The translations under genes and the position numbers were made by a program. A stretch of 64,000 bases of DNA from Lophius americanus (taxonomy: Eukaryota > Chordata > Actinopteri > Lophiiformes > Lophiidae). Within the stretch, counting starts at the first letter, position 1; the number at the start of each line of letters is the position of its first letter. The DNA lies in assembly GCA_037951165.1 (NCBI GenBank), contig JBBDHG010000008.1, positions 2,160,501 to 2,224,500 of the forward strand, in the 5' to 3' direction. Positions 25,430 to 36,900 of the stretch are shown here, piece after piece. The notes under the pieces were generated by a model. It had not been told where the DNA came from. It saw nothing but the letters and a program-made list of their open reading frames with translations, and searched no databases.

Positions 25430-27138
25430 GAGGTGAACAGTAATTACATGAGGTGAACAGTAATAACATGAGTTGAACAATAAAAACATGAGGTGAACAA
25501 TAAAAACATGAGGTCTACAGTAATTTAATGAGGTGAACTGCAACAACATGAGGTCAAAAGTAATAATATATGGTGAACATTAAGAACATGAGGTGAACAT
25601 TAACAACATGAGGTGAACAGTAACAACATGGGGTAAACAGCAACAATATTAGGTGAATATTAACAAAATGAGATGAACAGTAACAACATGAGGTGAACAG
25701 TAACACAAATAGGTGAATTTTGCCAACATGAAGTGAACAGTAACAACAAGACGTGAACATTAACAACATGAGGTGAACAGTAATAACATGAGATGAAAAG
25801 TAACAAGATGAGGTGAACCATAACAACATGAGGTGAACATTATCAACAGGAGGTGAATAGTAAAAACATGAGGTGAACATTAACAACATGAGGTGAACAG
25901 TAACAACATGAGGTGAACAGTAACAACATGAAGTGAACAGTAACAAAATGAGGATAATAGTAACAACATGAGGTGAACATCAACAACATGAGGTGAACAG
26001 TAACAACATGAGTTGAACAGCAACAACATAAGGTGAACATTAACATCATGAGGTGAGCAGTAACAACCTGAGGTGAACAGTAACAACATGAAGTGAACAG
26101 TAACAAAATGAGGATAAGAGTAACAACATGAGGTGAACATTAACAACATGAGGTGAACAGTAACAACCAGAGGTGAACAATAAAAACATGAGGTGAACAG
26201 TAACAACATGAGGTGAACAGCAACAACATTAGGTGAATATTAACAAAATGAGATGAACAGTAACAACATGAGGTGAACAGTAACAACATGAAGTGAACAG
26301 TAACAAAATGAGGATAAGAGTAACAACATGAGGTGAACATCAACAACATGAGGTGAACAGTAACAACATGAGTTGAACAGCAATAACATTAGGTGAACAT
26401 TAACAACATGAGGTGAGCAGTAACAACATGAGGTGAACAGTAACAACATGAAGTGAACAGTAACAAAATGAGGATAAGAGTAACAACATGATGTGAACAT
26501 TAACAACATGAGGTGAACAGCAACAACATTAGGTGAATATTAACAAAATGAGATGAACAGTAACAACATGAGGGGAACAGTAACACAAATAGGTGAACAT
26601 TGCCAACATTAGGTGAACAGTAACAACAAGAGGTGAACATTAACAACATGAGGTGAACAGTAATAACATGAGATGAAAAGTAACAAGATGAGGTGAACCA
26701 TAACAACATGAGGTGAACATTAACAACATGAAGTGAACAGTAACAACATGAAGTGAACAGTAACAAAATGAGGATAAGAGTAACAACATGAGTTGAACAT
26801 TAACAACACGAGGTGAACAGTAACAAGATGAGGTGAACATCAACAACATGAGGTGAACAGTAATAACTTGAGGTGAACATTAACAACATGAGTTGAACAG
26901 CAACAACATTAGGTGAACATTAACAACATGAGGTGAGCAGTAACAACATGAGGTGAACAGTAACAACATGAAGTGAACAGTAACAAAATGAGGATAAGAA
27001 TAACAACATGAGGTGAACAGTAACAACATGAGGTGAACAGTAACAACATGAGGTGAAAATTAACATCATGAGGTGAACAGGAACAACACAAGGTGAACAG
27101 TAACACCATGAGGTGAACCATAACAACAGTTACAACAC
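25430..27138. repeat. 1.5-kb HOR copy 6, expanded then trimmed (1,709 bp)
   Basis: Partner of the expanded copy 3, lacking three monomers near 25,590 and three near 26,710. The remaining order agrees unit for unit. The 7,463-bp tandem duplication begins inside this copy at 26,490. Confidence 0.9.
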
Positions 27139-28518
27139 GAGGTGAACAGTAATTACATGAGGTGAACAGTAATAACATGAGTTGAACAATAAAAACATGA
27201 GGTGAACAATAAAAACATGAGGTCTAGAGTAATTTAATGAGGTGAACTGCAACAACATGAGGTCAAAAGTAATAATATATGGTGAACATTAAGAACATGA
27301 GGTGAACAGTAACAACATGAGGTGAACAGTAACAAAAGGATGTGAACAGCACAAACATGAGGTGAACATTAACAACATGAGGTGAACAGTAACAACATGG
27401 GGTAAACAGCAACAATATTAGGTGAATATTAACAAAATGAGATGAACAGTAACAACATGAGGTGAACAGTAACACAAATAGGTGAATTTTGCCAACATGA
27501 GGTGAACAGTAACAACAAGACGTGAACATTAACAACATGAGGTGAACAGTAATAACATGAGATGAAAAGTAACAAGATGAGGTGAACCATAACAACATGA
27601 GGTGAACATTATCAACAGGAGGTGAATAGTAAAAACATGAGGTGAACATTAACAACATGAGGTGAACAGTAACAACATGAGGTGAACAGTAACAACATGA
27701 AGTGAACAGTAACAAAATGAGGATAATAGTAACAACATGAGGTGAACATCAACAACATGAGGTGAACAGTAACAACATGAGTTGAACAGCAACAACATAA
27801 GGTGAACATTAACATCATGAGGTGAGCAGTAACAACCTGAGGTGAACAGTAACAACATGAAGTGAACAGTAACAAAATGAGGATAAGAGTAACAACATGA
27901 GGTGAACATTAACAACATGAGGTGAACAGTAACAACCAGAGGTGAACATTAACATCATGAGGTGAACAGTAAGAACACGAGGTGAACAGCAACAACATTA
28001 GGTGAACATTTACAATATGAGGTGAACAGTAATTACATGAGGTGAACAGTAATAACATGAGGTGAACAGTAAAAACATGAGGTGAACAATAAAAACATGA
28101 GGTGAACAGTAACAACATGAGGTGAACAGCAACAACATTAGGTGAATATTAACAAAATGAGATGAACAGTAACAACATGAGGGGAACAGTAACACAAATA
28201 GGTGAACATTGCCAACATGAGGTGAACAGTAACAACAAGACGTGAACATTAACAACATGAGGTGAACAGTAATAACATGAGATGAAAAGTAAAAAGATGA
28301 GGTGAACCATAACAACATGAGGTGAACATTAACAACAGGAGGTGAATAGTAAAAACATGAGGTGAACATTAACAACATGAGGTGAACAGTAACAACATGA
28401 GGTGAACAGTAACAACATGAAGTGAACAGTAACAAAATGAGGATAAGAGTAACAACATGAGGTGAACATCAACAACATGAGGTGAACAGTAACAACATGA
28501 GTTGAACAGCAATAACAT
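27139..28518. repeat. Last left-type HOR stretch, matching 8.7-9.6 kb at its end
   Basis: Begins after the deletion junction at 27,110-27,138 and carries a cassette at 27,219 with a private change to gtctagag (a TCTAGA site). 27,263-27,875 follows 20,766-21,378, and 27,659-28,518 matches 8,707-9,566. No left-type cassette is seen after this point except inside the copied block at 34,682. Confidence 0.8.
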
Positions 28519-28798
28519 TAGGTGAACATTAACAACAAGAGGTGAGCAGTAACAACATGAGGTGAACAGTAACAACATGAAGTGAACAGTAACAAAATGA
28601 GGATAAGAGTAACAACATGAGGTGAACATTAACAACATGAGGTGAACAGTAACAACAAGAGGTGAACATTAACATCATGAGGTGAACAGTAAGAACACGA
28701 GGTGAACAGCAACAACATTATGTGAACATTTACAATATGAGGTGAACAGTAATTACATGAGGTGAACAGTAATAACATGAGGTGAACAGTAAAAACAT

Positions 28799-29338
28799 GA
28801 GGTGAACAGTAACAACATGAGGTGAACAGTAATAACATGAGGTGAACAGTAATAACATGAGGTGAACCATAACAACATGAGGTGAACATTAACAACAGGA
28901 GGTGAACAGTAACAACAGGAGGTGAACAGTAACAACAAGACGTGAACATTAACAACATGAGGTAAACAACGACAACATGAGGTGAACATTAACAACATGA
29001 GGTGAACAGTAACAACATGAAGTGAACAGTAACAAAATGAGGATAAGAATAACAACATGAGGTGAACAGTAATAACATGAGGTGAACAGAAACAACATGA
29101 GGTTAACAGTAACAACATGGGGTCTACAGTAATATAATGAAGTGAACAGTAACAACATGAGGATAAGAGTAACAACATGAGGTGAACATTAACAACATGA
29201 GGTGAACAGTAACAACATGAGTTGAACAGCAACAACATTAGGTGAACATTAACAACATGAGGTGAGCAGTAACAACATGAGGTGAACAGTAACAACATGA
29301 AGTGAACAGTAACAAAATGAGGATAAGAGTAACAACAT
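28799..29338. repeat. 540-bp block repeated at 30,055-30,594
   Basis: Twenty-seven monomers match at an offset of 1,256 bp (1,260 less the -3 and -1 units in between). The block includes the unit gaggtaaacaacgacaacat and a shortened cassette in which the gtctac monomer (29,119; 30,375) is followed directly by gaagtgaacag, so three cassette monomers are missing. Related, further reduced blocks lie at 45.9-46.7 and 49.9-50.5 kb. Confidence 0.85.
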
Positions 29339-29578
29339 GATGTGAACATTAACAACATGAGGTGAACAGTAACAACAAGAGGTGAACATTAACATCATGA
29401 GGTGAAAAGGAACAACACGAGGTGAACAGTAACAACATGAGCTGAACCATAACAACATGAGGTGAACAGTAACAACACGAGCTGAACAGTAATTACATGA
29501 GGTGAACAGTAATAACATGAGTTGAACAATAAAAACATGAGGTGAACAATAAAAACATGAGGTGAACAGTAACAACAT

Positions 29579-29595
29579 GAGGTGAACAGTAACAA
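29579..29595 (+). repeat. 17-bp monomer (3-bp loss), also at 37,042
   Basis: gaggtgaacagtaacaa is followed directly by gacgtg, so one aac of aacaac is missing. This is consistent with slippage. Exact counterparts are at 37,042-37,058 (same tandem duplication), and a similar 17-bp unit occurs at 52,395 and 54,572. Confidence 0.95.
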
Positions 29596-30035
29596 GACGT
29601 GAACAGTAACAACATGAGGTGAACAGTAACAACATGAGGTGAACAGTAATAACATGAAGTGAACAGTAACAAAATGAGGATAAGAATAACAACATGAGGT
29701 GAACAGTAATAACATGAGGTGAACAGAAACAACATGAGGATGACAGTAACAACATGGGGTCTACCGTAATATAATGAGGTGAACTGCAACAAAATGAGGT
29801 CAAAAGTAATAATATATGGTGAACATTAAGAACATGAGGTGAACAGTAACAACATGAGGTGAACAGTAACAAAATGATGTGAACAGCACAAACATGAGGT
29901 GAACATTAACATCATGAGGTGAACAGGAACAACACGAGGTGAACAGTAACAACATGAGGTGAACCATAACAACATGAGGTGAACAGTAACAACACGAGGT
30001 GAACAGTAATTACATGAGGTGAACAGTAAAAACAT

Positions 30036-30054
30036 GAGTTGAACAATAAAACAT
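30036..30054 (+). repeat. 19-bp monomer (A-run loss) marking a dispersed block
   Basis: gagttgaacaataaaacat has four A residues in the run instead of five. The same 19-bp unit occurs at 37,499, 46,157 and 49,976, always after a unit with aattac and one with aaaaac, aataac or aatatg, and always before gaggtgaacag. It marks four descendants of one block. Confidence 0.9.
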
Positions 30055-30534
30055 GAGGTGAACAGTAACAACATGAGGTGAACAGTAATAACATGAGGTG
30101 AACAGTAATAACATGAGGTGAACCATAACAACATGAGGTGAACATTAACAACAGGAGGTGAACAGTAACAACAGGAGGTGAACAGTAACAACAAGACGTG
30201 AACATTAACAACATGAGGTAAACAACGACAACATGAGGTGAACATTAACAACATGAGGTGAACAGTAACAACATGAAGTGAACAGTAACAAAATGAGGAT
30301 AAGAATAACAACATGAGGTGAACAGTAATAACATGAGGTGAACAGAAACAACATGAGGTTAACAGTAACAACATGGGGTCTACAGTAATATAATGAAGTG
30401 AACAGTAACAACATGAGGATAAGAGTAACAACATGAGGTGAACATTAACAACATGAGGTGAACAGTAACAACATGAGTTGAACAGCAACAACATTAGGTG
30501 AACATTAACAACATGAGGTGAGCAGTAACAACAT

Positions 30535-32913
30535 GAGGTGAACAGTAACAACATGAAGTGAACAGTAACAAAATGAGGATAAGAGTAACAACATGAGGTG
30601 AACATTAACAACACGAGGTGAACAGTAACAAGATGAGGTGAAAATCAACAACATGAGGTGAACAGTAACAACTTGAGGTGAACATTATCAACATGAGTTG
30701 AAGAGCAACAACATTAGGTGAACATTAACAACATGAGGTGAGCAGTAACAACATGAGGTGAACAGTAACAACATGAAGTGAACAGTAACAAAATGAGGAT
30801 AAGAGTAACAACATGAGGTGAACAGTAACAACATGAGGTGAACAGTAACAACAAGAGGTGAAAATTAACATCATGAGGTGAACAGGAACAACACAAGGTG
30901 AACAGTAACAACATGAGGTGAACCATAACAACATTAGGTGAAGAGTTACAACACGAGGTGAACAGTAATTACATGAGGTGAACAGTAATAACATGAGTTG
31001 AACAATAAAAACATGAGGTGAACAATAAAAACATGAGGTGAACAGTAACAACATGAGGTGAACAGTAAGAACATGAGGTGAACAGTAATAACATGAGGTG
31101 AACCATAACAACATGAGGTGAACATTAACAGCAGGAGGTGAACAGTAACAACATGAGGTGAACAGTAACAACAAGACGTGAACATTAACAACATCAGGTG
31201 AACAGTAATAACATGAGGTGAACAGTAACAACATGAGGTGAACAGTAACAACATGAGGTGAACAGTAACAACATGAAGTGAACCATAACAACATGAGGTA
31301 AACAACGACAACATGAGGTGAACAGTAACAACATGAAGTGAACAGTAACAAAATGAGGATAAGAATAACAACATGAGGTGAACAGTAATAACATGAGGTG
31401 AACAGAAACAACATGAGGTTAACAGTAACAACAAGGGGTCTACAGTAATATAATGAGGTGAACTGCAACAACATGAGGTCAAAAGTAATAATATTTGGTG
31501 AACATTGAGAACATGAGGTGAACAGTAACAACATGAGGTGAACAGTAACAAATGATGTGAACAGCACAAACATGAGGTGAACATTAACAACATGAGGTGA
31601 ACAGTAACAACATGAGGTGAACAGTAACAACATGAAGTGAACAGTAACAACATGAGGATAAGAATAACCACATGAGGTGAACATCAACAACATGAGGTGA
31701 ACAGTAACAACATGAGGCGAACCACAACAACATGAGGTGAACATTAACAACAGGAGGTGAACAGTAACAACATGAGGTGAAAAACGACAACATTAGGTGA
31801 ACATTAACAACATGAAGTGAACAGTAACAAAATGAGGATAAGAGTAACAACATGACATGAACATTAACAACACGAGGTTAACCGTAACAAGATGAGGTGA
31901 ACATCAACAACATGAGGTGAACAGTAACAACTTGAGGTGAACAGTAACAACATGAGTTGAACAGCAACAACATTAGGTGAACATTTACAATATGAGGTGA
32001 ACAGTAATTACATGAGGTGAACAGTAATAACATGAGGTGAACAGTAAAAACATGAGGTGAACAATAAAAACATGAGGTGAACAGTAACAACATGAGGTGA
32101 ACAGTAACAACATGAGGTGAACCATAACAACATGAGGTGAACATTAACAACAGGAGGTGAACAGTAACAACATGAGGTGAAAAACGACAACATGAGGTGA
32201 ACATTAACAACATGAAGTGAACAGTAACAACATGAAGTGAACAGTAACAAAAAGAGGATAAGAGTAACAACATGAGGTGAACATTAACAACACGAGGTGA
32301 ACAGTAACAAGATGAGGTGAAAATCAACATCATGAGGTGAACAGTAACAACTTGAGGTGAACATTATCAACATGAGTTGAAGAGCAACAACATTAGGTGA
32401 ACATTAACAACATGAGGTGAGCAGTAACAACATGAGGTGAACAGTAACAACATGAAGTGAACAGCACAAACATGAGGTGAACATTAACAACATGAGGTGA
32501 ACAGTAACAACATGAGGTGAACAGTAACAACATGAAGTGAACAGTAACAACATGAGGATAAGAATAACCACATGAGGTGAACATCAACAACATGAGGTGA
32601 ACAGTAACAACATGAGGCGAACCACAACAACATGAGGTGAACATTAACAACAGGAGGTGAACAGTAACAACATGAGGTGAAAAACGACAACATTAGGTGA
32701 ACATTAACAACATGAAGTGAACAGTAACAAAATGAGGATAAGAGTAACAACATGACATGAACATTAACAACACGAGGTTAACCGTAACAAGATGAGGTGA
32801 ACATCAACAACATGAGGTGAACAGTAACAACTTGAGGTGAACAGTAACAACATGAGTTGAACAGCAACAACATTAGGTGAACATTTACAATATGAGGTGA
32901 ACAGTAATTACAT
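30535..32913. repeat. 2,379-bp tandem repeat, first copy
   Basis: Matches 32,914 onward at an offset of 2,379 bp, changing to 2,359 after one monomer is lost near 33,580-33,620. The second copy is interrupted at 33,952 by the 7,463-bp duplication and completed after 41,416. The same pair therefore appears whole at 37,998-40,376 and 40,377 to about 42,735. The right-hand part contains the 900-bp duplication, so that duplication came first. Confidence 0.85.
31560..32913. repeat. 900-bp tandem duplication (45 monomers), second copy truncated
   Basis: 31,560-32,459 is followed by a copy starting inside the monomer at 32,454. That unit, gaagtgaacagcacaaacat, joins the left half of a gaagtgaacag unit to the right half of a gcacaaac unit. 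The second copy stops at 32,914, where the 2,379-bp repeat restarts. The hybrid unit recurs at 39,917 and 42,276 in the larger duplicated blocks. Characteristic units inside are gaggcgaaccacaacaacat and gaggataagaataaccacat. Confidence 0.9.
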
Positions 32914-33952
32914 GAGGTGAACAGTAACAACATGAAGTGAACAGTAACAAAATGAGGATAAGAGTAACAACATGAGGTGAACATTAACAACACGAGGTGA
33001 ACAGTAACAAGATGAGGTGAAAATCAACAACATGAGGTGAACAGTAACAACTTGAGGTGAACATTATCAACATGAGTTGAAGAGCAACAACATTAGGTGA
33101 ACATTAACAACATGAGGTGAGCAGTAACAACATGAGGTGAACAGTAACAACATGAAGTGAACAGTAACAAAATGAGGATAAGAGTAACAACATGAGGTGA
33201 ACAGTAACAACATGAGGTGAACAGTAACAACAAGAGGTGAAAATTAACATCATGAGGTGAACAGGAACAACACAAGGTGAACAGTAACAACATGAGGTGA
33301 ACCATAACAACATTAGGTGAAGAGTTACAACACGAGGTGAACAGTAATTACATGAGGTGAACAGTAATAACATGAGTTGAACAATAAAAACATGAGGTGA
33401 ACAATAAAAACATGAGGTGAACAGTAACAACATGAGGTGAACAGTAAGAACATGAGGTGAACAGTAATAACATGAGGTGAACCATAACAACATGAGGTGA
33501 ACATTAACAGCAGGAGGTGAACAGTAACAACATGAGGTGAACAGTAACAACAAGACGTGAACATTAACAACATCAGGTGAACAGTAATAACATGAGGTGA
33601 ACAGTAACAACATGAGGTGAACAGTAACAACATGAAGTGAACCATAACAACATGAGGTAAACAACGACAACATGAGGTGAACAGTAACAACATGAAGTGA
33701 ACAGTAACAAAATGAGGATAAGAATAACAACATGAGGTGAACAGTAATAACATGAGGTGAACAGAAACAACATGAGGTTAACAGTAACAACAAGGGGTCT
33801 ACAGTAATATAATGAGGTGAACTGCAACAACATGAGGTCAAAAGTAATAATATTTGGTGAACATTGAGAACATGAGGTGAACAGTAACAACATGAGGTGA
33901 ACAGTAACAAATGATGTGAACAGCACAAACATGAGGTGAACATTAACAACAT

Positions 33953-36900
33953 GATGTGAACATTAACAACATGAGGTGAACAGCAACAACATTAGGTGAA
34001 TATTAACAAAATGAGATGAACAGTAACAACATGAGGGGAACAGTAACACAAATAGGTGAACATTGCCAACATTAGGTGAACAGTAACAACAAGAGGTGAA
34101 CATTAACAACATGAGGTGAACAGTAATAACATGAGATGAAAAGTAACAAGATGAGGTGAACCATAACAACATGAGGTGAACATTAACAACATGAAGTGAA
34201 CAGTAACAACATGAAGTGAACAGTAACAAAATGAGGATAAGAGTAACAACATGAGTTGAACATTAACAACACGAGGTGAACAGTAACAAGATGAGGTGAA
34301 CATCAACAACATGAGGTGAACAGTAATAACTTGAGGTGAACATTAACAACATGAGTTGAACAGCAACAACATTAGGTGAACATTAACAACATGAGGTGAG
34401 CAGTAACAACATGAGGTGAACAGTAACAACATGAAGTGAACAGTAACAAAATGAGGATAAGAATAACAACATGAGGTGAACAGTAACAACATGAGGTGAA
34501 CAGTAACAACATGAGGTGAAAATTAACATCATGAGGTGAACAGGAACAACACAAGGTGAACAGTAACACCATGAGGTGAACCATAACAACAGTTACAACA
34601 CGAGGTGAACAGTAATTACATGAGGTGAACAGTAATAACATGAGTTGAACAATAAAAACATGAGGTGAACAATAAAAACATGAGGTCTAGAGTAATTTAA
34701 TGAGGTGAACTGCAACAACATGAGGTCAAAAGTAATAATATATGGTGAACATTAAGAACATGAGGTGAACAGTAACAACATGAGGTGAACAGTAACAAAA
34801 GGATGTGAACAGCACAAACATGAGGTGAACATTAACAACATGAGGTGAACAGTAACAACATGGGGTAAACAGCAACAATATTAGGTGAATATTAACAAAA
34901 TGAGATGAACAGTAACAACATGAGGTGAACAGTAACACAAATAGGTGAATTTTGCCAACATGAGGTGAACAGTAACAACAAGACGTGAACATTAACAACA
35001 TGAGGTGAACAGTAATAACATGAGATGAAAAGTAACAAGATGAGGTGAACCATAACAACATGAGGTGAACATTATCAACAGGAGGTGAATAGTAAAAACA
35101 TGAGGTGAACATTAACAACATGAGGTGAACAGTAACAACATGAGGTGAACAGTAACAACATGAAGTGAACAGTAACAAAATGAGGATAATAGTAACAACA
35201 TGAGGTGAACATCAACAACATGAGGTGAACAGTAACAACATGAGTTGAACAGCAACAACATAAGGTGAACATTAACATCATGAGGTGAGCAGTAACAACC
35301 TGAGGTGAACAGTAACAACATGAAGTGAACAGTAACAAAATGAGGATAAGAGTAACAACATGAGGTGAACATTAACAACATGAGGTGAACAGTAACAACC
35401 AGAGGTGAACATTAACATCATGAGGTGAACAGTAAGAACACGAGGTGAACAGCAACAACATTAGGTGAACATTTACAATATGAGGTGAACAGTAATTACA
35501 TGAGGTGAACAGTAATAACATGAGGTGAACAGTAAAAACATGAGGTGAACAATAAAAACATGAGGTGAACAGTAACAACATGAGGTGAACAGCAACAACA
35601 TTAGGTGAATATTAACAAAATGAGATGAACAGTAACAACATGAGGGGAACAGTAACACAAATAGGTGAACATTGCCAACATGAGGTGAACAGTAACAACA
35701 AGACGTGAACATTAACAACATGAGGTGAACAGTAATAACATGAGATGAAAAGTAAAAAGATGAGGTGAACCATAACAACATGAGGTGAACATTAACAACA
35801 GGAGGTGAATAGTAAAAACATGAGGTGAACATTAACAACATGAGGTGAACAGTAACAACATGAGGTGAACAGTAACAACATGAAGTGAACAGTAACAAAA
35901 TGAGGATAAGAGTAACAACATGAGGTGAACATCAACAACATGAGGTGAACAGTAACAACATGAGTTGAACAGCAATAACATTAGGTGAACATTAACAACA
36001 AGAGGTGAGCAGTAACAACATGAGGTGAACAGTAACAACATGAAGTGAACAGTAACAAAATGAGGATAAGAGTAACAACATGAGGTGAACATTAACAACA
36101 TGAGGTGAACAGTAACAACAAGAGGTGAACATTAACATCATGAGGTGAACAGTAAGAACACGAGGTGAACAGCAACAACATTATGTGAACATTTACAATA
36201 TGAGGTGAACAGTAATTACATGAGGTGAACAGTAATAACATGAGGTGAACAGTAAAAACATGAGGTGAACAGTAACAACATGAGGTGAACAGTAATAACA
36301 TGAGGTGAACAGTAATAACATGAGGTGAACCATAACAACATGAGGTGAACATTAACAACAGGAGGTGAACAGTAACAACAGGAGGTGAACAGTAACAACA
36401 AGACGTGAACATTAACAACATGAGGTAAACAACGACAACATGAGGTGAACATTAACAACATGAGGTGAACAGTAACAACATGAAGTGAACAGTAACAAAA
36501 TGAGGATAAGAATAACAACATGAGGTGAACAGTAATAACATGAGGTGAACAGAAACAACATGAGGTTAACAGTAACAACATGGGGTCTACAGTAATATAA
36601 TGAAGTGAACAGTAACAACATGAGGATAAGAGTAACAACATGAGGTGAACATTAACAACATGAGGTGAACAGTAACAACATGAGTTGAACAGCAACAACA
36701 TTAGGTGAACATTAACAACATGAGGTGAGCAGTAACAACATGAGGTGAACAGTAACAACATGAAGTGAACAGTAACAAAATGAGGATAAGAGTAACAACA
36801 TGATGTGAACATTAACAACATGAGGTGAACAGTAACAACAAGAGGTGAACATTAACATCATGAGGTGAAAAGGAACAACACGAGGTGAACAGTAACAACA

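Larger units (their letters stand above)
22471..27138. repeat. Super-repeat copy B (three HORs, 4,668 bp)
   Basis: Second copy of the three-HOR group, 220 bp (11 monomers) shorter than the first through three separate whole-monomer deletions. Because all three size changes lie in this copy and are multiples of 20 bp, they look like unequal exchanges or slippage after the duplication. The alternative, expansion in copy A, is less likely because the longer state near 20.9 kb matches that at 27.3 kb. Confidence 0.8.
26490..33952. repeat. 7,463-bp tandem duplication, copy A
   Basis: Matches 33,953-41,415 at a constant offset of 7,463 bp (374 monomers -17 bp). Every register change in copy A has its partner in copy B: 11-bp junctions at 27,110/34,573, -3 bp at 29,579/37,042, and -1 bp at 30,036/37,499, 31,535/38,998 and 33,894/41,357. 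The private TCTAGA at 27,223 is also at 34,686. I found no substitution in the stretches I compared. The edge is sharp: 26,470 is gaggataag while 33,933 is gaggtgaacatt, and both are followed by gatgtgaacatt. Confidence 0.95.

Noticed and set aside
29099..29118. GTTAAC-containing units as attachment or recombinase sites
   Set aside because: gaggttaacag is a single-base variant of the consensus, found in several blocks; the small palindrome is incidental.
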